A stretch of DNA of 64,000 nt from Carnegiea gigantea. Lineage: Eukaryota > Streptophyta > Magnoliopsida > Caryophyllales > Cactaceae. Numbering within the stretch: the stretch's first letter is position 1; the number at the start of each line of letters is the position of its first letter. The notes below the pieces were generated by a model. The model saw nothing but the letters and a program-made list of their open reading frames with translations, was not told the DNA's origin and searched no databases. The stretch is taken from NCBI GenBank assembly GCA_029747015.1, contig JAKOGI010001985.1:90580-154579 (forward strand). The letters run 5' to 3'. A program made the position numbers and the translations under genes. This document shows positions 33,386-46,264 of the stretch, one piece after another.

Positions 33386-35328
33386 ATGGATTGCACCCTA
33401 CATCAGGATAAGTCCTCTACCCGAGGTCAAGGAAGAGGACGTGGGAGTTCTAGCAAACATCCTAGTGTAATGGACATTGGTTCACCTTCCTCCCACACCC
33501 CTCACATGTTAGGTGCATTAGGAACAATCATAACTCAATTTGGGAATGTTCCTATGGGGCAGGTACCTCCTCATATGCCATACACCCCTAGCCAGCCATT
33601 CATTGCCCAACTATTTATGTATAACATTGGAACCAACACATCTTTTGCCACCTACTAGCACCCCTGCTCCTAACCCGTCGGCTCTAACTCCTACCAGTCC
33701 CAACAAAAAGTTAGAACTAGAGATGTTGAAGCGCAACTTAGTTAGGGAAGTACCCAAACAAAAATAGTTATTGTGTCAGATGGCAACGGGTAAGTGAAAA
33801 AATATTATGTGTTTGTAATTGTAATTATTTAGCGTAGTGTCGCGTTAATTTGATTTTTTTACTGCATTAGGTTCATTCTAAATGGCACTGCTATTAGTAG
33901 GATTTCTCAGATCTTTCAAGGCAAATATGATGTATCTTGGCCTACTTGGGGTAAAGTGCCTAGATATGTTCGAGATTTGTGGTTGGGAGAGTTCAAAGTA
34001 AGTAAAGTAACTACATATTAAGACTTCTTCCAGGGTTCCGAGTCATTTTTAAGGCATTATTTGATGTGTTTGTCATTTTCTAATTTACAGAAGTGGTTCA
34101 CTTGGGATCCTATCTGTGAGGACCATATCAAGAACAATTTTGAAAACAGAGGCAATGCATGTTGGGGGGACTTCTTTGGTAAAGCAAGGAAGCACAATAA
34201 AAAGCCTCAGTGGCTCGATGATGATCAATGGGAAGGACTCTAAGAGCATTGGGTGAATGAAGCATAACAAAAAATTATGTGAAAAAGCCCAAAAAAATCA
34301 GCTTAGTGATCCACGAGGTCTTTGACCATCTCTCTATACCTGCGGCTCAATCCTTATGCATGAGCATAGGAGGCATCTGGTAACAAACCGTACATCTTGC
34401 AACGTTATTCTACTTATTTGGTTCATTGTGGTGTTTAACGTGTTTTCCTTGATTTGTTTAGTTTACACGTAGAGGGAATAACTTGGGATAGATCCCACAA
34501 TTGTTGAGTTATTCGCCCGCACTCACAGACTTAGAGGCAAATTAGATGAGCCTTAGGTTGATAGGAAATCACAACAAACCTACATAAGTTAATCTCGATA
34601 ATTAATCTTAAGTTGCGATTTATATATTTTTATTAAGTCTAACATATTTGATGTTTTGCAAATGTTGTGATATTATAGAAATCCTTTCAGCAAGAATTGC
34701 AGAAAATCATCAACTCTCAAGGGACCTCGCAGGACAACTCCTAAGATCCATCTCAACCACTTCCAAATCCAAATGAATTGTGGGTGAAGGCCTATATGAA
34801 TAAAAAGGGCTGTATTTACGACACTGGAGATAAGGTCGCCGGCATAAGGGAATCCCCCTACTTCAGCCCCTCTCAGCGAGCCGGTATACTAAACTTTAAT
34901 TTTCCTCAGTTTCAGCCATTAATATGAAAATTGTCCACAATGTCAGTTTAGGTTAAGTTACATTATTCTCACTACATTCTCACTACATTCTTACTGTATA
35001 CACATAGTTTTTAGCAGGTATAGGTCCGACCATATCTCAGCAGGAGCTGCATGATTTAAGAAAGAGGTTGACCACCATGGGGAGTAAGCTCACCATACAA
35101 GCTGAGATGTATCAGATGATGATGGAGAGATATAAGAGTCTAGAGGAGTCCAACCAAATGCTGACCCAAATCGTACTGAGTATGAATCAGCAAATGCAGG
35201 CTTTCTTCCAAATGCAACAAGCGTCCGGTTCGAGATCACAACATGTCATCCCTACCCGTCCACAACATAATGAAGAGAATGAGAACGAGGACGAGGACAA
35301 GGATGAGGAGTATGATCTCGATGATTGA
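33386..35328 (+). pseudogene. Second CACTA gene (Ptta/En/Spm plant transposase family)
   Basis: ATG 33386 (open to 33658), with Arg/Gly/Ser- and Pro-rich N-terminus. A frame change near 33600 is followed by SKIFQGKYDVSWPTWGKVP-like sequence (33900-33960) and an open part at 34061-34243 with NFENRGNACWGDFFGKARKH, typical of this family. Two canonical GT-AG introns are visible: 33790-33870 (81 bp) and 33998-34090 (93 bp). The C-terminal frame 35068-35328 has a Met/Gln-rich coiled-coil and an acidic end (EDEDKDEEYDLDD). The family protein is thought to bind subterminal repeats. Stops near 34243 and in 34440-34560 break it. Confidence 0.82.
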
Positions 35329-35704
35329 TCCCTCATGAGTTGCTTATTTCTTCCCTTCTCTATTGCCTGCTTCGATATGTGCATATATTGTCTCTACTTT
35401 CCTATTGGCCATGTATGGCGATATTGAGAACTACTTAAACTTTGTTTTGTGAATTAGTTTGTATGTGATGTATGGTGATGACACACTTGGATTGGTTTGA
35501 ATGTGATGTTTGAGGTGTTCGTGAATTAGAAATTATTGAAAATGCTTCGAGTGAAGCAGTTGTATTGAATGGGTTGTTGAACACCCTCGATGTATTTTCT
35601 TGTAAGAAATCTAATGTATTGTATTTGGGATAATTGAAAAAACAAAATTTTTATTTAAAAAAACCAAAAATTAGCAATAAATAGGCAATGAATAGGGGTT
35701 TTTT

Positions 35705-36003
35705 TAAAAAAATGCAGTATGTGGCGACGAAATTGAGGATCAGTCGCCCTCAGTGACGGAATTTTCGTCGCTAATTCCATCGTCACCTTGCGCAGGTTTT
35801 GTTTCCGCCAAACTAACCTGTTCATCGCCATTTCCGTCACCATCTAGCGATGGATCCTGAGATTCCGTCGCTGACTTCTCAGCGACAAGCCGTATTGCGA
35901 CTCTCGCTATCCATCGCCAGTTCCGTCGCTGAATAAAAATTTCTGTCGTTGATATGCTATTTTCCGTCACTAATTCCGTCTTTATATGACTTTTTTTGTA
36001 GTG
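35705..36003 (+). repeat. Subterminal repeats and 3' terminal inverted repeat of CACTA element
   Basis: Many short units of the type CCGTCGCTGA / TCAGCGAC and CGTCGCTAATTCCGTC occur in both orientations, the usual transposase-binding array. The outermost 28 bp (35976-36003) form the terminal repeat. Confidence 0.85.
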
Positions 36004-36549
36004 AAATACAAATAAAAGTTGCTAAGCATTAGGGATGCTCAAGCTAGAGTCGAGATCAGTTAGATGAAGTCTGACTAGGTTTTTTTTTTTTTTAAGTAGA
36101 GTCGAGATCAGTTAGAGTCGAGTAGGGCCTATGTTTTTTCTTTTAAAGAATAAATTACAAAGAAAATTATTAGACAAACTATCTCATAAGGTTTCTGGCA
36201 TTCGGTGATCGATAACTAGAATAGAAAAAAAGAATTGGGCGAATGGATACATGTCCACGCACTCGAAGTAAACACAGAATAATGTCCCTCCTTGATCATC
36301 CAATCCATAGCAAAGCTTGCTTCTTTGTAAATGAGATGGATAATAGTTCTATTTGCCCTCTTAGTGAAAGTCTTGATGTCTTTGAATGATGAAATCCAAT
36401 TGCCATATTACTTGAAATTTTTGTTAAATTAAGAACCTAAAATCAGAATAACTGGTGACAAGTATCCTCTATTTTGCAGAAATTACTGCTTATGTATTGT
36501 GTTTTCAAAACAAAATTAAGCGACTCCATATTCTATTGTAATATTTTGA
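36004..36549. other. Unassigned sequence between CACTA element and copy D
   Basis: No coding frame. It holds a T(15)-rich tract with a short duplicated phrase, TAGAGTCGAGATCAGTTAGA at about 36043 and TAGAGTCGAGATCAGTTAGA again at about 36097. Otherwise I see nothing in it. Confidence 0.5.
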
Positions 36550-36899
36550 AGGGACAATTCACCATATCCATCGCCCAGAACTTTCATATTTACGTATCTC
36601 ATCCCAATATTTAAAAACGTACTTTCAAAAATTTATATTTTGTGCATATAATGTTAGTTATTTGGGTGCTGTTGGAAGACATGTTTTAATTGGAGCAAGA
36701 TCCATGCAAGGAGAAAAATGTTATTTAAATTAATTAAATAATTAATCAATCCAATTAATTGCAATTAATGCTTGAATCATCATCTACTTGTCTTGCTTTA
36801 AATTCTTCACATATTTTGCATATGGGGTCCACTTCATTAGCGTCCCAATGTCACTGATATAGGTTTAGAATTAAAATTGAAACTAGCAAAAATTAAGAT

Positions 36900-38560
36900 T
36901 GACGTTAAGGAACTTAGGAGGTGAAAAAATGACTGTCATCAATTCATCTATTAATAACCAACGAAGTGAGACACAGTGGTAAGTCAGATACAGGTATTAC
37001 TACTCCATTCTAGCATAAATATCCTTTTCAAAACCCAAAAAACAAAATCCATTTTGTTTGCAAGATATCAAAAGCGAAAAAGAAGTAGAAAACTCATTTG
37101 AAAAGTCACCAAAAAACAAAGAAAAATTAAAGAAAGGACAAGGGAATGAGAATGGAATAAAGCAGTACAATCTAGAGGAATTATAAAGTATGCTCAATAA
37201 AGTGCAAAATCTAAATGAGTTAAACAAGATCGTGTGTCAGTAGTACATAAATAAGAGTATTATTTGATGATAATGAAGAGACAAATAATGTTCAATTCGA
37301 AGAAGAAATGTATCTACAAATAAACTTAATTAAACTGTGGGATATAGATGCTATTCCTTTAGAAGAAGTTAAAGGAAAAGTGGATTAACAATATGGAAAA
37401 AAGCTGGTTGAAAAAAATTAATGAAATTGATGATGAACTCAATATCGGCACATTTGAATCCGATTTAGTTAACAACATAATTCCAAAACTTGAAGAGTTC
37501 AGTGGGTTGTCTAGAAGCAATATCCATTTCATGAGACTTAGATATGCTCTAGTCAGATGAGTCGCCAACTTTTCTTTTGAGTTCATCCCAAAGAAAAAAT
37601 AAATCTTTTGAAGAATCTAGATGTTGATAAGGCTCATAATAGAGAAGAAATATTTGTACTTTGAAAGATAGGTACGAACTATGTCCAAAATCAAATACTA
37701 CATACACTAGGGGGTTTCCTAAATTACATAGACATAACTTTTTTGCCACTATAGTTGATTGGAATTACTTATTATATGTGTAAGGTAAGAATGTGTTAAG
37801 AATGATATAAACACTGGCTGTTATGTTCAAAAATTTATACAAGAAAATCAAAACTAAATTCAATGGAGCTAAACTTGACTCTATAAAATTCTAGAGAATG
37901 ACACATAAAAATTAATAATATAGAACTCCGAGGCATGACGAAACCAAATTCAATATTTTTTATGATAAATTATCTTATCCCATGAATTCCGTAATCAATG
38001 AAAAACACATCACATGCCATAAAAAAGTAGATGTCATTGAAGCCCCGGCTAACAGAATTTTCTGTTTAAGAAATAAGTGAATGATCAATGCCTAGATATC
38101 CAAGAATAAAAGAAAATGAAGAAATAATTTTTGCCTTGTTGGGATACTCCTCATCAATACGGAGGTGAACTAGAAAAGAGAATAAAAAGAAAACTTTATA
38201 AGAAGAGTAGCTTTAACAAGGAAAGCTGAGAAAAATATAAAAGAAAGTATTATAATAAGCCATGCCCAAACAATACCTATTTTTTAGAAAAGTTGCTCAT
38301 TGTCCGGTAGGAAAAAAAATAGCTGTAAATGTTGAGCATGTAGAGAAGTAGGGCATTGTGCAAATGAAAGCAAAAATAGTAAGCACGACAACAAGTTTAT
38401 TGAATCTTTAGGTAGCTTAGACTATATTGAGCTTAGCAAAGAAGTACTAGATTTAGCATTAAAAAACAACAAAGGATATGTTGAGATAGTAGTGGAAGAT
38501 AAATAGAAGAAAGTGGATATGAAGAATCTTGTCACATGATGAAAAGTAGGTTTATCAGTC
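36900..38560 (+). pseudogene. Coat-protein region of copy D
   Basis: Fragments of the N-terminal Lys/Glu-rich part (37060-37250), acidic segment (37390-37500, EIDDELNIGTFESD) and core (37730-38000, strongly decayed). The knuckle near 38320-38380 reads CKC-X-ACREVGHCANES, with an in-frame TGA after the second Cys and Ser in place of the last Cys. Numerous stops and frame changes. Confidence 0.7.
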
Positions 38561-39600
38561 TCAAAGATCTTCAACGAGAAGAGTTTATAGTTGATAATGA
38601 AAATGAAGAGACAAAAGGAGATTGGGTCCCTCCTATCATACAGAAAGATATGAAAAATTTATCTTTCAATTAAAAAGTGAGTACATGTATGAATTACGAA
38701 AGGAAATTTAGAGATAAAAGATTGTGAATTTAATGTGGGAAAGTAAATCTCATCAATTGGAAGAATATCCTTAACTAATCAAGGATAAAAAATACAAGTA
38801 ATATGTCCATGTTAGAAGTGTCAAGTTCAAATCACACCATTATAATACTATGAAAATGATATCAATCTTTATGCTTTTCCTCTATGACGTTAGGCATGTC
38901 AAATTTAGCAATCAAATTACCTCAGGAATTAAGACCAATTGGTGTAATGGTTCAATAAGATTCAATTGCTGGCCCAGATATGTGTAAGCTTAAAAGATGA
39001 ATTTGCCTAGAGTTTTCTATCTCTTAAAATAAAAATAGTTATGATCAATATGAAATGGGGAGGACACTGATTAATGATATTTTAGAAAATAATCTGCAAA
39101 TCAGGTAATACTATAGAGTCAAAGACTAAGGAAATGATGATAGAGGCAAAAAAGTTTGATGATAAAGGTAGAAAAGTTTGCAATTCCTATTCGTATACAG
39201 CAATCCAATGGGTAAACCACAACCTGTAGGAGATAAAAAATTAATGGCGTTAGAGACCTAGCTTTATCAGCCATACAAAAATCAATATGAAAAATGTAGA
39301 AAAAATCAATCAAAATGGAAATATACCATTAAGCCCAAATTATTAAGAAGCATGAGTGCAAGATCATAACGAGAGGATTATCAATAAAAGAAGAAGCTAA
39401 GGAAGATGGTACAATTAGCATGATCAATGAAATGAGTAGAATGAGCTTTGAACCTACACGACATAATATAGATCAAAGTATGAGCCTGGAATGAAAAATC
39501 ATTGGGTACGAGACTAGAACCATTAATGAGTCAATCCATGAGGATAAATTAGTAAAAAATATGACTATAGAATTCTAGTGTGAAGGTACCAACACTAATC
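38561..39600 (+). pseudogene. Movement protein of copy D
   Basis: Collinear with copy B 15250-16190. The core segment near 38960-39090 is recognisable by LKDEF and the following Gly/Lys stretch. The extension (39120-39560) contains an added short duplication (GATAGAGGCAAAAAAGTTTGA then GATAAAGGTAGAAAAGTTTG at 39139-39178). Fragmented into many frames. Confidence 0.6.
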
Positions 39601-41300
39601 GTTATAGCATCTATATCTAATAAATATATTCTTAGAAGGATATCATTAATATAAGTTATGTGTTCATGCAGATAGTGGTTGTTCTATATGCTGTCGGAAA
39701 AGATTTATACTCACATAATTCATGTGGAGAAAAGCAAAACTCTTTTATTGGTAAGAATAGCTAATAATAGCATAATGAGCCACAATGAAGCCATCCAAGG
39801 ATAATCCATTGAGATGAGCGGAGTAGAATGTAATATACCAATTCTGTGGGCTACTGATCAATCATCTCTTTATATGATTATTGGAAATAATTTTCAAAGG
39901 ACATATTCCCCATGTATACAGACTATAGGCTAAATAATATTCACTAGCGTAGTAAGAAGGTCATTCCCTTACAAAGTGGAGTAGCACTAACAATTTTGCT
40001 ACTTGAATTGTCCACTAACAAGTAGATTGTTAAACAACGAAAAGAAGTATGCAAGAAACTCTACTCTAATAATTCTCTAAAATCTTGGGACAAAGATCAA
40101 ACATTTGCTAAAATTGCTTTGCTAAATCCCAACACTATTATCCTAGTTAAACAAATGATGTATGCCCACCAGAATATCCAAGAATATAGTAAACAGTCAA
40201 AGAGCTTTTGGATAAAGGATTAACCAGGAATGGTAAAAGTCCTCACACCAGTCCAACTTTCATAGTGAGAAATCAATTGCAAAAAACTTAATGATATGAC
40301 TGTCTTCATGGCTATTATATTCCTAACAAAAAAATTCTTTTCAAGATTGTAAAAGTGAATATGAGCAGATAAAAATGAATAAATAAAGTATCCCTTTAAC
40401 CACTTTTAGTGCTTGTGAAGGATGTTATGAATGGATAGGGATGCCATTTTGTATTAAAAATGCTCCTCAAATATTCCAGAAAATAATCGATAACATCTAT
40501 AAGGATCTCAGTCAGTGTTGTCTTGTTCACATTGATGACATCCTCATGTTTTCTAAGACCATAGAATAGCACAAAGATAATGTTTTAGCTATCACTCAAA
40601 GATGCATTAATCATGGCGTTGTTCTTGGTAAGAATAAGTGCATGTATGCTAAACATGATAATAGAATTTTTAGGTCTAGAAATAAAAGTTAGACAAATCA
40701 TTTTACAAAAGCATATTTTACCCGAAAAACAATAAAAGGATTAAAGACAAAAAGCAACTAGGAAGGTTTCTCGGATTTCTTAGCTATGTTTCAAATTTCA
40801 TTAAAGATTTAGCTAAATTGAGATAACCATTATAGTAAAAGCTCAAGAAAGAAGTAAGTTGGACGCAGACTCCAATTGACTCAAAGGTTGTCCAAAACTT
40901 CAAAAATATGTGCAAAAATCTTCCAGTTCCTTAATTTCCCTAATGAAGAGAATAACTAGATCCTTAAGACAGATGCAATCAATGAGTCCTATAACTGAAA
41001 ATCAAAGAAGGAGAGAACTCCATAAATATTTCAGTGGAAATTTTAGTGAAGTAAATGCAACTAGCCTACAATGGAAAAATAAGTACTTAATGTCATAAGG
41101 GGAGTTGAAAAATTGATAATCTTTCCAACCCTTAAACCTTTTCTTGTCTGAAATGATTATAAAGGAATACTTGGTTTAGTGAAAAAAGAATTTATCAAAT
41201 ATGCAAGTGCAAGAGCAATCTTATGTTGGCAATTGGCTTAACCAATATTCTTTTTCTATTGAACATATACAGTGATAAAAGAGTTCTCTGGAAGGAATTC
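39601..41300 (+). pseudogene. Protease, reverse transcriptase and RNase H of copy D
   Basis: Protease active site reads ADSGCSIC near 39666-39692. The reverse transcriptase (about 40140-40720) keeps APQIFQ (40470) but the YIDD site reads HIDD (near 40528-40540, VHIDDILMFSKT). RNase H is a strongly mutated stretch at 40900-41250 (SGNFSEVNAT at 41035). Parts of the N-terminal reverse transcriptase near 40300-40370 are missing relative to B. Inactive. Confidence 0.75.
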
Positions 41301-41306
41301 TAACTT

Positions 41307-42380
41307 GTGAGATTGCCAATACTAGTCATTAGAGTAGAACTCCTATTGAAAAGGGAGGAAATCCAAAATGAAATGACATTCCTCCAAGAACAAGTCTATC
41401 CTTCTAGTAGAGTTCTTACAGATATTTTGGAATTTCATACAAATGGTAGATCACACCGTGAGTTGTTGTCTTCTTCCTATCTTATAGTACATATATTTAG
41501 CCTATTGGAATTACAAGTAAATTACTTGAAATGTCCTTATGATGTTCAAGAGAAACTAAGTTCCTATATTCAAGAAAAATGATTTAATAGCCATTATGCA
41601 GTGTACATTGACAACTACAACCATTATTCCTATAATATGTAGAAGTCAAGGAGTATAATGGTCTTCTTCTTTGATAGATTCGGAGTTAGTGGTGTTATAT
41701 TCCTAGCAAATTAAATTCATCCCAATGATCCTATCATAAAAGCTTGGAAATATATGATAACAGTCTACCTCATTAAAATCTTTAATACAAAGTGCTCATT
41801 CTTTTCAAGCTTAAATAAGTTTCAAAAGTGTATGTTGAAAAGAATCCATTGAACTTCCATAGTTCTTGCTGGACGAACAAGAGTCCTTGAAAACATAAGC
41901 ATGCATATTGAGGTGCACTATGCAATGGTTGAGCATGAAAATGAATAGACCAATCCAACTAATTGTTTTGTTTAATTAATTTATCTAAATGAACCTGATT
42001 ATCAACGATAAGAATGATTTCCAAAGCGATAAAAAATAGTCAAAGATCCTACTTTAGAAAGATCCATGGTTTTCTTTTACAACATTTATTATCAAATGTG
42101 GGCATTATGAAAACAAGCAAAGTTACTAATACATTGTGAAAATACTGCTTTTGTTTATCATAGTCAATTTAGCAAGCATATAATAGTGGAAGGAGTTGTT
42201 TTAATTCGAAAGATGTTTGTGATTATATCTGTGATGTTGGATTTAGAAAACTCTTACAAAAATAGGAAAATATATCTGCGTGATTTATTCAAGAAAGGGA
42301 TTCAAAGCATTGTGAACTTCATAAAGATTTATGATACAGTGAGAAAAGCAGGCATGTACAATCCCAATATGGATGACTAG
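41307..42380 (+). pseudogene. Last viral ORF of copy D (transactivator position)
   Basis: Open frame 41307-41582 (VIRVELLLKREEIQNEM) corresponds to the start of the copy B ORF. The rest is in several frames to about 42380 (GMYNPNMDD end). About the same length as in B and C, so the ORF is a fixed part of the family. Product unknown. Confidence 0.6.
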
Positions 42381-43165
42381 TTTCATCAATAGTTAGTTCT
42401 CTATAAAAGCAGTTGTACCGTTATGTATTATCTTGTCAGTATGTATAGTTAGCATAATAACGTAGTCTATTGGAACTATGTGAGTTATCCTGTAATAGTG
42501 TATGTACTGTAACCAACAGAGTGTCCCTAAGATTCAATTTTTTCAATATAAGAAGAAGGCCAATGTTGTGAATGGACACAGTCATTTAAGTATACTTTAG
42601 GAAAAGAAAAGTCAAGTTTCCCTATTTCTATGAGCAAGTATCTATGATAAAGTTAAATGTTTAAGCCCCTCTTTATATCTTTCCATTGTAGTATTTCCAC
42701 TTTCGTGCTTTTAATAAAAGAAGTTTCCCAGCTAAGAATGTTCTTCTATATAATGTTATCCATTAAATATTATAATTTCTTAATTAAAGTTTCACTATCC
42801 CGAAAAATACAAAAACTTGATTAATGATCATGGTACAATATAGAAAACAAAACAGTTGTATTGTGCCTGATCTAAGGAAGATGTGGTTGAGACTAACAAT
42901 TGTAGTAAATTGGAAGCTAGAGGAATGACAGAGTCCAGTACTAACTAAGTTCAATTAATAGTTAAAACTCTTTAATCAAGTTCTATTATTTTGCTAAGCA
43001 TGGTGAACCTATAATTATAGATTATATAATCTTTATGAAACAAGTATTATATTGTACTGACTAATACCACTAAAGTCATTATAACAATTTAAACATTAAA
43101 GCAAGCATATCTTCCTAAAAATCCTAGAAATTACAGTGTTTATACTTTTAACCTCATTCTAACAA
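42381..43165 (+). promoter_or_regulatory. Non-coding 3' region of copy D
   Basis: Collinear with 19126-19924. A weak TATA-like AATATAAGAAG lies near 42545 and the AATAAA signal at 42713-42718. The last recognisable viral bases are near 43165. Confidence 0.5.
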
Positions 43166-44859
43166 AAACCGAAAGTGTAAAAAGTTTTGGGTTGAATTTG
43201 ATAGAAAAAGCTCCTCAAAGACATTTTCTCCCAGAATAACAACCCCTACAAATTAGCTTCTACAAAATAGTAGGTACCATGAAATATATTCTCAAAAGTA
43301 GTCCCTAAAAGTTATTTACATATATAAGTTATAACCAAGAGTTGCAAATTACCAAATCTTGACATTGTACTTATATATGATTTGAATTTATAGCATCTAA
43401 AGTGAAAAATCTTATTTTTAATTTTGAATGACTATAGTATGTATAACTCTCAAATTAGAGTCTAAGTTATAAAATATGGGCTACTTCTCCTTTGAAATGA
43501 ATTAATAAGCTTAAAATCAATAAAGTAGAGCCAAATTTCATTAAACTTGGTCTAAGCTTGCTAAGCAATTAAGTACAGTCAAATTTAGATCAAACTGAGC
43601 CCAAAGGCTCAAGGAACCAACTCCACTAGTAGAGCATTCAATTAATATTTTACAGTGCAAGGAGGACTTGGAAATTTCAAATGCCACATATATCAAAATA
43701 TAAGCAGGAGAAGTCAATAATTTTTACAGTGATAGTGAGCTTGAGAGTGTGGGGCTATTAATTGAGTTGATCAAGATCAAGCAAAGAGTGTAATGGAATA
43801 TTAAGACCCTGTAAAAGAAAATAAGGTTTTATAGTAATATCGTGGGATGAGGGATACTGCATTTATCTTTGTTGTCAATCACGAAGAGGAGAGATAGATC
43901 ACCACTATTCCCTAGAGAGAATTTTAATTGTGGGTTTTGTAATTTGTATGATCCAAATGACTCCTATCATGAGGCAAATAACAAACTTAATGCCAAAAGT
44001 GTGGATGGAGAAACATCTGATGAAAGATTGAAGACTCACATGCTTCAGGCGTGATGTTGCAGGTAGATCAGAAAGATCTTTTATCATCCTTGACTAGCTG
44101 CCAAATTCCATGATTTTGAACCTCTTAGGTAAGGCGAAATGATAATCTCAATAACAAAATGAGAACCATTGTCATTTAGATCCCTGAAATAAGGAGGGAC
44201 TATTATAGCTAATCAAGATAAGAGAAGGTTTCTAGGGGGAGTATGTGTCATAGTACTCTTAAAGTATAATGCTATAGATATGGCCAGATACTTTGATCAC
44301 ATTGGTCGACTGTACAGTTTCCTCTCAAGAGTTTGTTGCTCTATACATTTTGTTGCTCTAAATTGACATCGATCAGATCTAGTATTTTGATAATAGGTGC
44401 TATGTATAGATAAGGTGGTTGCTTAGCTCGTGTATTTGGAGTCATTGTCCTATTTTTAACTTTGTAAACTTTAACATTAGTAGAGTGAAGATTTATGTGT
44501 TGTATGCATTTTTACAAGTAGCCTTTCCATTAATGTAATCGTTTACCTTGTATACCGTAGTCGTCCTTACCTACTTGAAGTTCTATATATCTTATACATA
44601 GATTTGATGCACTATTGGGAACCCATTGTTGTACCCACGTTTGTCCCCCCTAAAAAAAAAAAGAAACAAATCCGAAAACATTTCTTGAGTAAGAAATTGC
44701 ATAAGCCTTATTCCAAGTTACTGTAAACATCGACTTGTCATAAATGTTTCTACTATCTAGAATCTAAAATCCCACCTAACAAATCAATCCTCAAAACGGA
44801 AATAACTAAGTAAACTGTACTCTCAAATTAGCTTTCATCCAACCATTTACATTCCTCCT
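43166..44859. other. Unassigned region with possible LTR at 44244-44650
   Basis: No convincing gene. The short open frame at 43869-44054 has no recognisable domain. At 44230-44243 a purine tract (CTAGGGGGAGTA) precedes TGTGTCATAGTACTC, the arrangement of a polypurine tract and the start of a Ty1/copia-type 3' LTR. The candidate LTR would run to about 44610-44650, where an A-run (44653-44663) follows. No partner LTR is in the window, so this is a weak inference. Confidence 0.3.
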
Positions 44860-45660
44860 AGTTTAAAAGAGATGAAAACAATGACGAGACCATGATAGAA
44901 GCCATACTTGACACCAGATGCACTTAACTGGAAGTAATTTTTTCCAAGGTGAAGTAAAGATGAGATGACTCCAAGCTTCAATTACCTCTACCTTTGCCTT
45001 GTCAACTTCAATGGCCCTATTTGGAATAATATGGCCTAAAACAACCCCCACCTGTACCATAAAATGATACTTTTCTTAATTGAAGACTAAATTCACATCT
45101 TCACACCTTTACAAGACTTTAAACAAATTATTCAAGCAATAGTCAAAAGTTATACTGTATATAGAAAAATCATCCATAAAGACTTCCACTATTTCCTCAA
45201 TAAAGTGCGAAATAATAGCCATCATGCATCATTGAAATGTGTTAGGATCGTTACATAGCCCAAAGGGCATTCTACTATAAGCAAATGTACTATGTGGGCA
45301 AGTAAAGGTAGTCTTTTCTTATTCACTAGGGTGAATAGGGATTTAAAAGAATCTTGAATAGCCGTCTAAGTAGCAAAAATAAGAGTTCTTTACCAGCTTC
45401 CCAAGCATTTGGCCGATAAAAGGTAGGGGAAAATGGTTCTTACTGGTGGCTTTATTCAATTTTCTATAATCTATGCACATACGCCAACCAGTAACTGTTC
45501 CAGTAGGTATAAGTTCATTATTTTCATTTTTTACAACTGTCATTCCTCCTTTTTTAGGGACAACATGCACCAGGTTGCCCATTCCCCCATTTTTAGGGAC
45601 AACATGGATCGGGTTACCCACTTACTATAAGAGATATGGTAGATAATGCCCACTTTAAGT
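44860..45660 (-). pseudogene. Reverse transcriptase of Athila-like element
   Basis: Frame 45343-45621 holds GWRMCIDYRKLNKATSKNHF and GKLVKNSYFCYLDGYS. The palm continues to about 45180 (YFDD equivalent reads FMDD near 45183) and the thumb to 44863 (VLGHIIPNRAIEVDKAKVE). A 39-bp tandem duplication at 45552-45629 repeats the HVVPKxGGM segment. The domain ends abruptly at about 44860. Confidence 0.85.
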
Positions 45661-46064
45661 AGTTTTAAAATTTCTTTCTTTACCACATCTTGCATATTAG
45701 AATTCAATCTCCTTTTGTGTTCAATTGGAAGTTTATAGTCATCCTCCATCAAAATACGATGCATACACATAGAAGAGTGAATTCCTTTAAGGTCATCAAG
45801 AGTGTATCCTATGGCCTTACAATGCAATCTAATTATTCTTAACAAAGAGTCAACTTGAGATGCATTTAGATTCGCATTCACAATCACAGGATATGTAGAA
45901 TTTGGGCCAAGAAACTCATACCTCAAAGAGGAAGGAAGAGGTTTTAGTGTTACCTTAGGGGCGTGTTCCTCATCTGCCAAGGATGCTTTGCCATGTACTA
46001 GCGATTCCATCATAGCAAAAGTTGGGCTAACTGGTAGAGAAGCTTCCAGAAATTGAGCACACAT
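45540..46064 (-). pseudogene. Protease-RT linker of Athila-like element
   Basis: Open frame of 174 codons containing VTLKPLPSSLRYEFLGPNST and SMCMHRILMEDDYKLPIEH, typical linker and RT N-terminal sequence of Athila elements. It runs out of frame into the duplicated segment at its end. Confidence 0.85.
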
Positions 46065-46264
46065 TACTATTTCTGGTTTTCAATCTTGCGTAGCAACATG
46101 ATCTAATAAACGATACTCAAGTGGATCATGAGAATCATTATTAGAAATGATCTTTTGTACCAAACTATCCACTACATCAATCCGATGACACTCACTAGAG
46201 ACAGAAGGAAATTTAGAAGCTTTAATCAAGTTAAATTCCACATGTTCGTCATCCACATCAAAAA

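Larger units (their letters stand above)
29389..36003 (+). mobile_element. CACTA (En/Spm) DNA transposon, 5' end missing
   Basis: Contains a TNP2-type transposase, a second ORF of the plant En/Spm Ptta family and a terminal inverted repeat ending CTTTTTTTGTAGTG at 36003 (CACTACAAAAAAAG on the other strand). The base triplet after it is AAA. No CACTA terminus is visible left of 29440: only 50 bp separate the viral fragment C2 from the first ATG, so the 5' end is deleted. Coding regions carry stops and shifts. CACTA elements move by cut and paste. Confidence 0.92.
36550..43165 (+). mobile_element. Endogenous pararetrovirus copy D
   Basis: Plus-strand copy, about 6.6 kb, collinear with B and C from the leader (about 36550) to the viral 3' end (about 43165). 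No large insertion. More mutated than the other copies: the longest viral open frame is 92 codons. The primer site is degraded (TTGGAGCAAGATCCATGC near 36687). It is not flanked by another copy on either side, so it is the window's only lone insertion of the family. Confidence 0.82.

Noticed and set aside
36043..36120. Target-site duplication of a mobile element (TAGAGTCGAGATCAGTTAGA twice)
   Set aside because: The copies are about 50 bp apart and separated only by a T-rich tract; more likely local slippage or a small tandem duplication.
43869..44087. Short frames on both strands in the unassigned region as a gene
   Set aside because: No domain, opposite-strand overlap and no flanking gene structure.
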